Below are positions 32,863 to 40,885 of a DNA stretch of 64,000 nt, one piece after another. The position numbers and the translations under genes are program-made. Source of the DNA: Bacteroidota bacterium (GTDB taxonomy: Bacteria > Bacteroidota > Bacteroidia > Chitinophagales > BACL12); contig JADJIS010000002.1 of NCBI GenBank assembly GCA_016706865.1, positions 62,001-126,000 of the forward strand. The letters run 5' to 3'. Numbering within the stretch: the stretch's first letter is position 1; the number at the start of each line of letters is the position of its first letter. The notes under the pieces are model-generated. The model did not search any database. It was given only the letters and a program-made list of their open reading frames with translations, and was not told the DNA's origin.

Positions 32863-34206
32863 ATGAAAAAGTCTATAATAACATCTGTATATTTTCTGCT
32901 TTTTTCTGCAGGTATTTTTGCCCAGCCCACGCAGGAAAATGTAATAAACACATTTAAAAAGAACGGAGTAACGTCCGTAAAAATAACAAGCACAGTAAAA
33001 GAATGGGACAGCAAGGAAACCAAATATTACTGGAAAGTTTCTCTAATAAAAACACAACCCGTTCCACCAGACGATGTAGATGGATTAACCGGTGTAACAC
33101 TGGAAACACATGTAATTGCCGACTATGATATTAACAGTCAGACGCCCTACTGGAGCGGTGTAAATTACAGTGAATACAAGGGTATTAATTTACCAACCCC
33201 TACAAATGATGAAATTACTTCCATGATCCAAAAAGCAGCAGCTTCTGATCCAAACAAATTTTTCAGGAGCAGTTCAGGAAAAATAAGTTTGGATAAAGTT
33301 TGGACAGATGATGCACAATGCGAATGGATAAATCCTAAAAAATTAACATGTAAAGGGATGATGATCTTTAAGCAGGACGTAAGTTATACCGAATTAGCTG
33401 AAATACAGGCTGAAATAGGAATTACATTTATTCGAAACTCCATTAAAGGAGAATGGAGCATTGATAATATTTATCAATATGTAGAAACCCAAAAAGAATT
33501 AAAACGCATTAAAAAAACAGATGCGGGAAGTGATGCGATGAGTATGGCAGACAAGGCCACTGAAAATACCAATATGGTAGATGCAAAAAAATTTAATACT
33601 CCAACTCCGCCAAAATATACAAGTGCAGTAGCACTGGCCAATGATTTTATTGCGATGTTGCACAATCTTTCCAAAGAACAAATGGATTATTATATTATTC
33701 AGATGTTTAGTCCGGAATTCCGATGCACCGGTTGTACATTTACGCCTAATACGAATGGATATAACAGAGATGTTTTAATACTGGAAAAAGCTTACGACGG
33801 AGCATTGAAATTTAAGGATGTTTATTGCGTAAATCCTACAGTAACTATAGAAAATAATGTTGCATATTTTAAAGATAAAAAGGGTGCAGCCACAAGTAGT
33901 ATTACAATGGATAATATTGGTGGGTTTTATTATTTGAATTCTGCAGATATTCGTATCGGTAGCGATGCCTCCATTAAAAATATAACCTGTAATAATACGG
34001 CTTCTAATACCGAAAAATCGGAAGTTTCCGGTTCTGCCGAAAATGTCTGGAAAAAAGGTGATAAGGTTATGGTAGAAGAAAATGGAACCTGGTATCCGAG
34101 TGTGATTTTAGATACAAAACCCGGTGATCAATACTTTATTCATTATGATGGATATGCTTCTTCTTATGATCTATGGGTAGGGAAAGAAAGGGTTAAAAAC
34201 CGCTGA
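32863..34206 (+). CDS. Secreted protein with C-terminal Tudor/agenet-like domain
   Basis: 447 residues. Signal peptide at about 1-20 (ending FAQ). Residues 21-380 contain no family I recognise. The last ~55 residues (VWKKGDKVMVEENGTWYPSV, then FIHYDGYASSYDLWVGKERVK) match the pattern of Tudor-knot/agenet or chromo-barrel SH3-like domains, known in eukaryotes for methyl-lysine binding but also present in bacterial secreted proteins. It is 42 bases downstream of the S74/T9SS gene and ends at a good terminator, so they form one transcription unit. Confidence 0.7.
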   Translation: MKKSIITSVYFLLFSAGIFAQPTQENVINTFKKNGVTSVKITSTVKEWDSKETKYYWKVSLIKTQPVPPDDVDGLTGVTLETHVIADYDINSQTPYWSGVNYSEYKGINLPTPTNDEITSMIQKAAASDPNKFFRSSSGKISLDKVWTDDAQCEWINPKKLTCKGMMIFKQDVSYTELAEIQAEIGITFIRNSIKGEWSIDNIYQYVETQKELKRIKKTDAGSDAMSMADKATENTNMVDAKKFNTPTPPKYTSAVALANDFIAMLHNLSKEQMDYYIIQMFSPEFRCTGCTFTPNTNGYNRDVLILEKAYDGALKFKDVYCVNPTVTIENNVAYFKDKKGAATSSITMDNIGGFYYLNSADIRIGSDASIKNITCNNTASNTEKSEVSGSAENVWKKGDKVMVEENGTWYPSVILDTKPGDQYFIHYDGYASSYDLWVGKERVKNR

Positions 34207-34231
34207 TCATAACCTTCCATTATTTATATAA

Positions 34232-34258
34232 AGAGCAGGTAATTCTGCTCTTTTTTTT
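34232..34258 (+). terminator. Rho-independent terminator
   Basis: Stem AGAGCAG/CTGCTCT with a six-base loop, followed by T8. It closes the 30472-34206 unit, and it argues against the TTG at 34257 as a start of the next gene. Confidence 0.85.
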
Positions 34259-34352
34259 GTTGAACTACGTCAAGAAAATTGCATTTGCAGCAATTTATTT
34301 TATTGGTAATCAACTTTTTCAATCACCTTTGTGTTCTTTATCCAAAAATTGC

Positions 34353-35084
34353 ATGTCTTTACTACCCTGGCAAACAGCCAAACTTATTCATACTATAGAT
34401 GAATCACCGCATGTGCGAAGGTTCTTTTTTGAAGCAATAGAAGCGGAAACCTTTGATTTTATTCCCGGTCAGTTTGTGACACTTGATCTCCCTATTTCTG
34501 ATCGGCCAAGCAAACGACTGCGCAGTTATACTATCGCCAGCAAACCGGATAACACCAATAAATTCGAACTTATCATCGTATTGTTGGAGCCTGGAAGCGG
34601 TTCTCATTATTTGTTTGAAAATTCACAACCCGGACTGGAAATTAAATTTCGGGGACCTTTAGGTCATTTTGTTTTGCCGGAAATAATTGAACGTGATATC
34701 TGTTTTATTTGCACCGGAACGGGAATTGCACCATTTCGGTCGCAGTTGCTTTATTTACACCAACATAAAATTCCCACCAAACAAATTCACCTGGTTTACG
34801 GATCAAGGTTAAGATCTGACCTTTTATATTATGAAGAGATGAAACAATTGGAAACAGAATTTCCGGAATTTCATTTTCATACTACTTTATCGAGAGAATC
34901 TCCTGAAAACTGGCCAGGGCCAATAGGATATGTGCATCCTTTATATGAAAATATTTGCGATCATGGCAAAAAGGATATGGATTTTTATTTGTGTGGATGG
35001 AGAATGATGATAGATGAGGCAAAGGTCCGAATCAAAGAAATGGGTTACGATCAGGAAAGGATCAAACTCGAGATCTACGGATAA
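34353..35084 (+). CDS. Ferredoxin-NADP reductase-like FAD/NAD(P) oxidoreductase
   Basis: 243 residues from the ATG at 34353. FAD domain: FIPGQFVTLDLP and the flavin-binding RLRSYTIASKP. NAD(P) domain: FICTGTGIAPFRSQLLYL as nucleotide loop and YLCGWRMMIDEAKVRI near the C-terminus. No ferredoxin domain is attached, so the electron partner is a separate protein. A TTG at 34257 would add 32 residues, but it falls in the preceding terminator and has an atypical sequence; a CACCTTTG element just before 34353 suggests a promoter close to the chosen ATG. Confidence 0.88.
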   Translation: MSLLPWQTAKLIHTIDESPHVRRFFFEAIEAETFDFIPGQFVTLDLPISDRPSKRLRSYTIASKPDNTNKFELIIVLLEPGSGSHYLFENSQPGLEIKFRGPLGHFVLPEIIERDICFICTGTGIAPFRSQLLYLHQHKIPTKQIHLVYGSRLRSDLLYYEEMKQLETEFPEFHFHTTLSRESPENWPGPIGYVHPLYENICDHGKKDMDFYLCGWRMMIDEAKVRIKEMGYDQERIKLEIYG

Positions 35085-35107
35085 TATTTATTGGTTCGTC
35101 TTCTTTG

Positions 35108-35115
35108 TATTTTTG
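35108..35115 (+). promoter_or_regulatory. -7 promoter element (TATTTTTG)
   Basis: An exact TAnnTTTG match, 13 bases before the ATG at 35129. It excludes the in-frame upstream start at 35105. Confidence 0.6.
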
Positions 35116-35128
35116 CCTCCTTTTGCAA

Positions 35129-35872
35129 ATGGATAGTCACAGAACACATATTGACGATAAAGCAGGTTTAGAAACACTGCAGTCCATTCAGCATGCCGGA
35201 GCTTTTAACCGATGGATGTACGACCAGATAAAACCATTTTGCAAAGGAAAAATTCTGGAGATCGGAAGTGGTATTGGCAACATCTCACAATTTCTTATTC
35301 ATGATGGTTTTACTACAACCCTCAGCGACTATAACCAGAGTTATTGCGACATTTTAAAGGAAAAATATGGACACGATAAAAATGTTACGGAAATAATTCA
35401 TCTCGACATACTCGATCCAAAATTCGAAAAACAATTTGAAACTCTTTCCGGGCAATTTGATTGTATTATTGGTTTAAATGTTATTGAACATGTGGACGAC
35501 GATATTACAGCACTAATAAATTGCAAAAAACTATTGGCTCCGGGAGGAAGAATAATTATGCTGGTTCCTGCATATATGTGGTTGTATAACGGTATCGATG
35601 TGTCGCTTGGTCACTTTCGCCGCTATAATAAAAAACGTATCAAAACTCTTTTCAGTAACACGGCATTGCGTTCTGTTAAAATGAATTATTTCAATTCTCC
35701 GGCCATTTTCGGTTGGTATATTTCAGGAAGAGTATTAAAAAATACTATTATTAAGGAAGGACAAATGAAATTATATAATTTTCTCGTACCACTTTTTAAG
35801 TTGGCGGATATTTGTACATTCAATCGATTTGGCATTTCATTGATAGCAGTTGGAGAAAAAACACAACCCTGA
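35129..35872 (+). CDS. Class I SAM-dependent methyltransferase
   Basis: 247 residues from the ATG at 35129. SAM-binding motif I is ILEIGSGIGNISQF near 44-57, motif II TLSDYNQSY, and motif IV CIIGLNVIEHVDDD near 115. The segment GHFRRYNKKRI is typical for methyltransferases of the polysaccharide or lipid-modifying type found beside glycosyltransferases. The following gene, a GT39-like membrane protein, begins 54 bases downstream, so a joint role in glycan or lipid-linked sugar modification is plausible. The substrate cannot be named. Confidence 0.85.
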   Translation: MDSHRTHIDDKAGLETLQSIQHAGAFNRWMYDQIKPFCKGKILEIGSGIGNISQFLIHDGFTTTLSDYNQSYCDILKEKYGHDKNVTEIIHLDILDPKFEKQFETLSGQFDCIIGLNVIEHVDDDITALINCKKLLAPGGRIIMLVPAYMWLYNGIDVSLGHFRRYNKKRIKTLFSNTALRSVKMNYFNSPAIFGWYISGRVLKNTIIKEGQMKLYNFLVPLFKLADICTFNRFGISLIAVGEKTQP

Positions 35873-35926
35873 TTATACCGTTTAAATATTACTGCTTAAT
35901 TTAACCCCACTAATCTAAACCGAGTT

Positions 35927-37846
35927 ATGTGGGTTTTGCTTCCCCTTATTTCCATTATTCTAACAACAGATCTTCTGAGGGAAAAGCATACTCGGTATTT
36001 TAGTAATATCCGCACATCGGTAATTGCCACCTTAATTTTCCATGCTGCATTTATTTTTATAAGTACTGAGATATTGAGTTTATTTAATTTAATAAATGCG
36101 CTTAGTGTTAAACTGCTTTGGACATTAATGGTTTTACTTCTTTCTCTTTATTACTTTAAAAGCAGATCTTCAACACCAAGCCGCAAGAAAAAAAATATTA
36201 AAAAATATTTTGGAGAAAACAGACTGATTAGCTTTGCAACGCTGTTCATCATTTTAATTAGTCTGATCACCTGTTTATTTGCCTATCCAAATACATGGGA
36301 TAGTATGACCTATCACTTACCCCGTGTAATGCATTGGATTCAAAATGGCAATGTTGATCATTACCCCACACACAATGACAGGCAGCTGGGATTATCACCT
36401 CTGGGTGAATATTGTGATCTTCATATAAAATTATTATCCTCGTACGATCCGCTGTTGAATTTAGTACAATGGATCTCGATGGTTGGCTCTGTAATTGCAA
36501 ATTCGCTTATAACAAAAGAGTGCGGAGGAAAAAAACGAATGCAAATAATAACCGCATTTTTTACTGCTGCAATCCCGATGGGTATTTTGCAGAGTAACAG
36601 CACACAAAACGATTATGTAGTAGGGTTTTTTATAGTTTGTAGTATTTTATATTTATTTAAAGGAATAAAAAGTAATTTTTCCTTATCAGATTTAATGATG
36701 TTTATTATTTGTTGTTGTTTAGCAGTTACGGCAAAAGGAACTTCGTTTGTTTTTTTACTTCCTGTTGTGTTCATTTGGATAATCCTTGCAGTATTTAAAC
36801 TTCGATTAAAAATAATTAAATCGGCTCTTATCGGTTTACTTTTTGTAGGAATTTTTTGTTTACCTCAATTTATCCGCAACTCCAATACTTTTAACAGTCC
36901 CCTTGGCGCCGATTATAAACTATCAAACGAAGTTTATGGAATTGCTCCGACACTTTCGAACATGAGTAAAAATGTGGCAATACATTTAAAAACACGCTTT
37001 CCACCAATAAACAAAGGTATAGAAAGTGCTGTTCTTGGTTTCAATGATCTTATAAATATTAATGTTCAATCAGGTAAATACAACTGGCGTTTCACACCAC
37101 CCTTTGAGGTTGCCTATTTTTCTACTCAGGAAGATTCCGCAGGAAATTTTTTACATGTAATATTATTTATCATCTGCTTTCTTGTTTTTCTTTTAAATAA
37201 AAATTTACGAAAAAATAAAAAAGTATTGCTGGTGATGGGAATAGGGGTGCTTATGTTTATTACATTCTGTACTCTTCTTAAATGGCAAATATGGAATTGC
37301 AGATTGATGTTGCCTATGTTTTTGGTGATAACACCATTTTTAGCGTACATGGTTCATTCAATTACTTCAAAGTTATTATTTGCGAGTATTATGTTTTTAT
37401 TTTTCTATTCCTCATACTTATTTCTGTTTGAAAACGAATCGCGGTTATGGTTTGGTCCGGAAAGTATTTTCACTGAATCGGCAACAGATCAATATTTTAA
37501 TAATAATGATAAATTAAAATTACCGTTTGTTGAAATTACGGATATGGTTCAAAATAGCGATTCTAAAAAGGTTGGTTTATTAACCAGTGGTGATGCCTGG
37601 CAATATCCATTTTGGATATTATTGCAACATAGAGATGACCTGGTGATTCAGCAGGTAATGGTTAATAATGCGAGTGCAAAAATTGAATCTTCTTCTCAAT
37701 ACAATACTTTTATTCCGGATGTAATTATTTCCAATAAAATTAACAATGAGGATACACTTACCTTGCCCTATAAAAGCAATATTTATATACTTGCTTATAA
37801 AAATGAAACATGGTCGCTGTATAAAAATGCAAAATCACCGAAATAG
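35927..37846 (+). CDS. GT39/ArnT-like membrane glycosyltransferase
   Basis: 639 residues with about 11-13 hydrophobic segments. The first large loop has AYPNTWDSMTYHLPRVMHWIQNG; the Asp in WDSMTYH is at the position of the catalytic Asp of GT-C enzymes of the GT39/ArnT class. It ends in a soluble periplasmic-type domain of about 130 residues. Such enzymes transfer sugars from polyprenyl-phosphate donors to proteins or lipid A on the outer face of the inner membrane. Its 3' end overlaps the 3' end of recO by 12 bases (convergent genes). Confidence 0.65.
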   Translation: MWVLLPLISIILTTDLLREKHTRYFSNIRTSVIATLIFHAAFIFISTEILSLFNLINALSVKLLWTLMVLLLSLYYFKSRSSTPSRKKKNIKKYFGENRLISFATLFIILISLITCLFAYPNTWDSMTYHLPRVMHWIQNGNVDHYPTHNDRQLGLSPLGEYCDLHIKLLSSYDPLLNLVQWISMVGSVIANSLITKECGGKKRMQIITAFFTAAIPMGILQSNSTQNDYVVGFFIVCSILYLFKGIKSNFSLSDLMMFIICCCLAVTAKGTSFVFLLPVVFIWIILAVFKLRLKIIKSALIGLLFVGIFCLPQFIRNSNTFNSPLGADYKLSNEVYGIAPTLSNMSKNVAIHLKTRFPPINKGIESAVLGFNDLININVQSGKYNWRFTPPFEVAYFSTQEDSAGNFLHVILFIICFLVFLLNKNLRKNKKVLLVMGIGVLMFITFCTLLKWQIWNCRLMLPMFLVITPFLAYMVHSITSKLLFASIMFLFFYSSYLFLFENESRLWFGPESIFTESATDQYFNNNDKLKLPFVEITDMVQNSDSKKVGLLTSGDAWQYPFWILLQHRDDLVIQQVMVNNASAKIESSSQYNTFIPDVIISNKINNEDTLTLPYKSNIYILAYKNETWSLYKNAKSPK

Positions 37847-38551
37847 ATCTTCCAATATTTGAATGGATCTTATTTCACCAAACTCGGGTAAATGTAAACG
37901 ATAATAATCTAAGAGATAGGCCAGCAATTTTTTTCTTTCCACCGTGGTGATCCTTATCTGATCATAATTTTTAAGTTCGGGGTTAATTATATTTCTCAAC
38001 ACATCCGACATCTGTTCTGAAATATAATTGGAATACGATGGAATATTATCTGTAAACAAACCCTCTCTAAGATCAAAATATTTTCTATCAGAAACCGATG
38101 GATAAAATCCCAGGTATTTGGAAAGTGCCAATAAAAACCAGATATGGTGATTAGCCAGTTGTTTATCGGTTTCATCAAGTTCCACAAAAATTTCGAATAA
38201 AAAATGAAATAATTCTGGATATGCTTCGTGTTCCTTAATTGTTTTATTAATTACCTCTATATAAAAAAGTAATAAAGAACTTTTAACAATATGAAATGGA
38301 AGTTCTTTATACCCATAAAAAAAATTCGCGTCGTTTATACGCATTATATTACCCGTCTCCTTATAATAAACCACCAGATCCAATAGATTTCCATGCTGAT
38401 AATAAACTGCTTTGGATTTTGATTTAGACGATCTCGCTCCATTAATAATATAGGTCTGTATCCCGAATGTTTCCGTAAATATTTTCACAATTATACTCGT
38501 CTCCGCATATTTTGTGGTTCTGAATACAATTCCCCGGGTTTTGTGAAGCAT
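37835..38551 (-). CDS. recO: DNA repair protein RecO
   Basis: 238 residues. The N-terminal OB-fold has the family start LHKTRGIVFRTTKYAETSIIVKIFTETFG, and the helical C-terminal domain has HHIWFLLALSKYLGFYPS. The zinc-binding cysteines of proteobacterial RecO are absent, as is common in Bacteroidota. RecO loads RecA on SSB-coated DNA with RecR. recO lies close to porZ in many Bacteroidota, and that neighbourhood is kept here with one gene between them. The -7 element is immediately upstream of the ATG. Confidence 0.9.
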   Translation of the reverse strand: MLHKTRGIVFRTTKYAETSIIVKIFTETFGIQTYIINGARSSKSKSKAVYYQHGNLLDLVVYYKETGNIMRINDANFFYGYKELPFHIVKSSLLLFYIEVINKTIKEHEAYPELFHFLFEIFVELDETDKQLANHHIWFLLALSKYLGFYPSVSDRKYFDLREGLFTDNIPSYSNYISEQMSDVLRNIINPELKNYDQIRITTVERKKLLAYLLDYYRLHLPEFGEIRSIQILEDLFR

Positions 38552-38555
38552 GATG

Positions 38556-38563
38556 CAAAGTTA
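38556..38563 (-). promoter_or_regulatory. -7 promoter element of recO
   Basis: CAAAGTTA on the plus strand (TAACTTTG on the coding strand), four bases upstream of the ATG, so the message would be leaderless or start at the ATG. Confidence 0.6.
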
Positions 38564-38699
38564 GGGTAAAAGGGATATAGGAGGAAGGACACGGGACACA
38601 GGACTGGATATAGGACAAGGGAAATTGGATAAAGGATTTTGTTTAATCTCGATCTGGAAATTAAATTCTAAAATTAGCTAAAGGAATATTCCATAAAAA

Positions 38700-40628
38700 T
38701 TATAACTGATAAACCTCCAATAAACCAAAGCTGTCGAATACATACATATATCTCGTTCTTTCGTCAAAGGATACATTCGAAATAAATCGGGTTTCGTATC
38801 GCTTAGGGCCTGAAGGTTGAATATAACTTTCGGGAAAATTGGATAACAAGGAAAAAACATATCCGTCGTTTGTAATTTCAATACTCTCTAATTTTACTGA
38901 ATCCATGGTTTTATATTCACATACTATTGAATTATTTTCCATTTCATAGACCACGATGGTGGAATTGTTTGTAATTGCAAGATATTTATTGTTTCTGGAA
39001 ACTGCTATTTTATTGGCTTGTAATAAATTTGATGTTAAAATATGATCCTGCACTCCTTTTTCGGTAATAGAAATTAATTTACCATTTTCATTTAATGCGA
39101 TCCAACCCTTTTTATATTTTTCGAAATCAATAATACCGGAAATGGAACATATCTTTTGTTTCTCATTTATAAAATCAGAAATTTCAAGCACTCCTGTGTC
39201 AAATAAATAACCAAGACATTGTTTATTACCAGGGTGGATTTTTACCAATACTACATTAAGATCCAATAAATTAACAGTAGCTGTAAACTCATCATACCTT
39301 CTAAATAAATTTGCATGTCGATAAAAATTAAATGGTATACGATTTACAAGTGAAATAGAATCACCTCCTATTCTAACTTGGATTAAGGATTTACAATCAG
39401 CACTAAATTCAGTTTGTTTTAATCCTCCAAATCCATATAATTTCTGCCCAAAATCAAATTTGTTATTTAAAAATTGCATTTCAACACCATCTGAAAACCA
39501 AGCAAAATAAAAATCCCATCTGCCACCTGCAGTCAAACCTAACGCAGATCCATTTTTATATTTGTAAAAATTTAGCTTTTTAAATATTGTATCAAATAAA
39601 AATAGTTCCCCTGCCGCATTTCCAGTAAAAAGGTCCTCATTTTTATCTAGTGTTATGTCATTAATCCTAAATTTCGAGTTGTATGTTTTATAGTTGTTAG
39701 TATTAAAAATATTTCTAGATTCTATTACACTATAATTATTATCCGTTACTGGTATAATAACCTCAATAGGTTCTTCCTTTAGTTCAAATCCTTCAATACT
39801 CGTTTCACAAACCAATGTAAATTCATTGATATTGTAATACTGCATTGTCCCATTGCGACCCACCAATACAATTTGTTTATTTAGGCTATCTATAAAATGA
39901 GCGCTTATATCATCGTTTAATTCCAATCGCCCTTTAAATTCACCATTTTCAGAAATCAGGTTCAGATTCTCTCCGGATATCACCAGGAAGTTATTTTGAT
40001 ATATTTTGATGTCATAAAATGTTTCTTTGGCATCTGTACCCGTAATTTTATTTGATTTACCATTTTTGATCATAAATAATCCGCCACTTGTACCTCCGCA
40101 TATCAAATTTGTGTTATTTGTATTAATAAACCAAACCGTGCTGATATCAATTTTCACTTTATCTTTAATTTTCAGCGACTGCATGTCAATTTTGAATAAT
40201 TTATATTCTGAACCCACTATAATTTCATTGTCAAAAACTGTTGCAGAAAAAAACCTTTGATCTGCATATTCATTGCTGTCAATTAATTGAAACCACTCAT
40301 CAAAAACTGCAATATATCCCTCATTACCACCTATGCTACCTACAAAATAATATTGTCTTAATGCTGAGTCATAATATGCCAATAATAACGTAGCTTCAAA
40401 ATAAATAAGTGTTTCTTTTGTAACGCCGTTAACTGTAGTAAAAACATTGGATTGTCCAAACTCATAATGCATTAATTGAGCGTTGCTGTTCTCAATTAAT
40501 TGAATGGAACCCGGCGCATAAACAGGCCCATCACCCCACAACAAAATTTTTTCCGGTTCCTTCACACATTGTCCATCTGAAATATAACAACCGAATAATA
40601 TTGTTAAACCAAAAAATAATTTTTTCAT
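38700..40628 (-). CDS. Secreted beta-propeller-like protein, unknown function
   Basis: 642 residues. Signal peptide at about 1-19 (ending SDGQ). The mature part is a succession of short beta-strand modules resembling WD40- or PQQ-type propeller blades (VFDEWFQLIDSNEY, IIVGSEYKLFKIDMQSL, LYGFGGLKQTEFS, NKIAVSRNNKYLAITNNST). There is no sorting domain. It lies between recO and porZ, both on the same strand; porZ precedes it, so it may be part of the porZ transcription unit, although a 258-bp G-rich spacer intervenes. Confidence 0.7.
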   Translation of the reverse strand: MKKLFFGLTILFGCYISDGQCVKEPEKILLWGDGPVYAPGSIQLIENSNAQLMHYEFGQSNVFTTVNGVTKETLIYFEATLLLAYYDSALRQYYFVGSIGGNEGYIAVFDEWFQLIDSNEYADQRFFSATVFDNEIIVGSEYKLFKIDMQSLKIKDKVKIDISTVWFINTNNTNLICGGTSGGLFMIKNGKSNKITGTDAKETFYDIKIYQNNFLVISGENLNLISENGEFKGRLELNDDISAHFIDSLNKQIVLVGRNGTMQYYNINEFTLVCETSIEGFELKEEPIEVIIPVTDNNYSVIESRNIFNTNNYKTYNSKFRINDITLDKNEDLFTGNAAGELFLFDTIFKKLNFYKYKNGSALGLTAGGRWDFYFAWFSDGVEMQFLNNKFDFGQKLYGFGGLKQTEFSADCKSLIQVRIGGDSISLVNRIPFNFYRHANLFRRYDEFTATVNLLDLNVVLVKIHPGNKQCLGYLFDTGVLEISDFINEKQKICSISGIIDFEKYKKGWIALNENGKLISITEKGVQDHILTSNLLQANKIAVSRNNKYLAITNNSTIVVYEMENNSIVCEYKTMDSVKLESIEITNDGYVFSLLSNFPESYIQPSGPKRYETRFISNVSFDERTRYMYVFDSFGLLEVYQL

Positions 40629-40885
40629 AGGTTAAAGTTTTTTGCTGATTAGGAGGGAGGAAAGAGGAGGGGGGAAAAATTTGTGTGAAATTTGGGGGAA
40701 ATGGGAGAGGGGGGAGGGGTGCGGGGCGGGAGGCGCGGCGCGCGCCCCTCTCCCCCCCCCCGCCAACGAGATACCTGCTACAATTTTGTTTTCCTATGTC
40801 CCTTTCCCTTGTCCTATGTCAAGTCATATGTCGTATGTCCTATGTCCTATGTCCTATGTCATATGTCATATGTCATATGTCCATC
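40629..40885. other. G-rich/C-rich tract and TATGTCC repeats between two minus-strand genes
   Basis: 40650-40735 is a purine tract with at least seven runs of three or more G, followed at 40735-40765 by GCGCGCGCCCC and a C10 run. 40795-40882 repeats CCTATGT/CATATGT about ten times. The overlapping open frames on the plus strand are composition artefacts. Confidence 0.8.
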
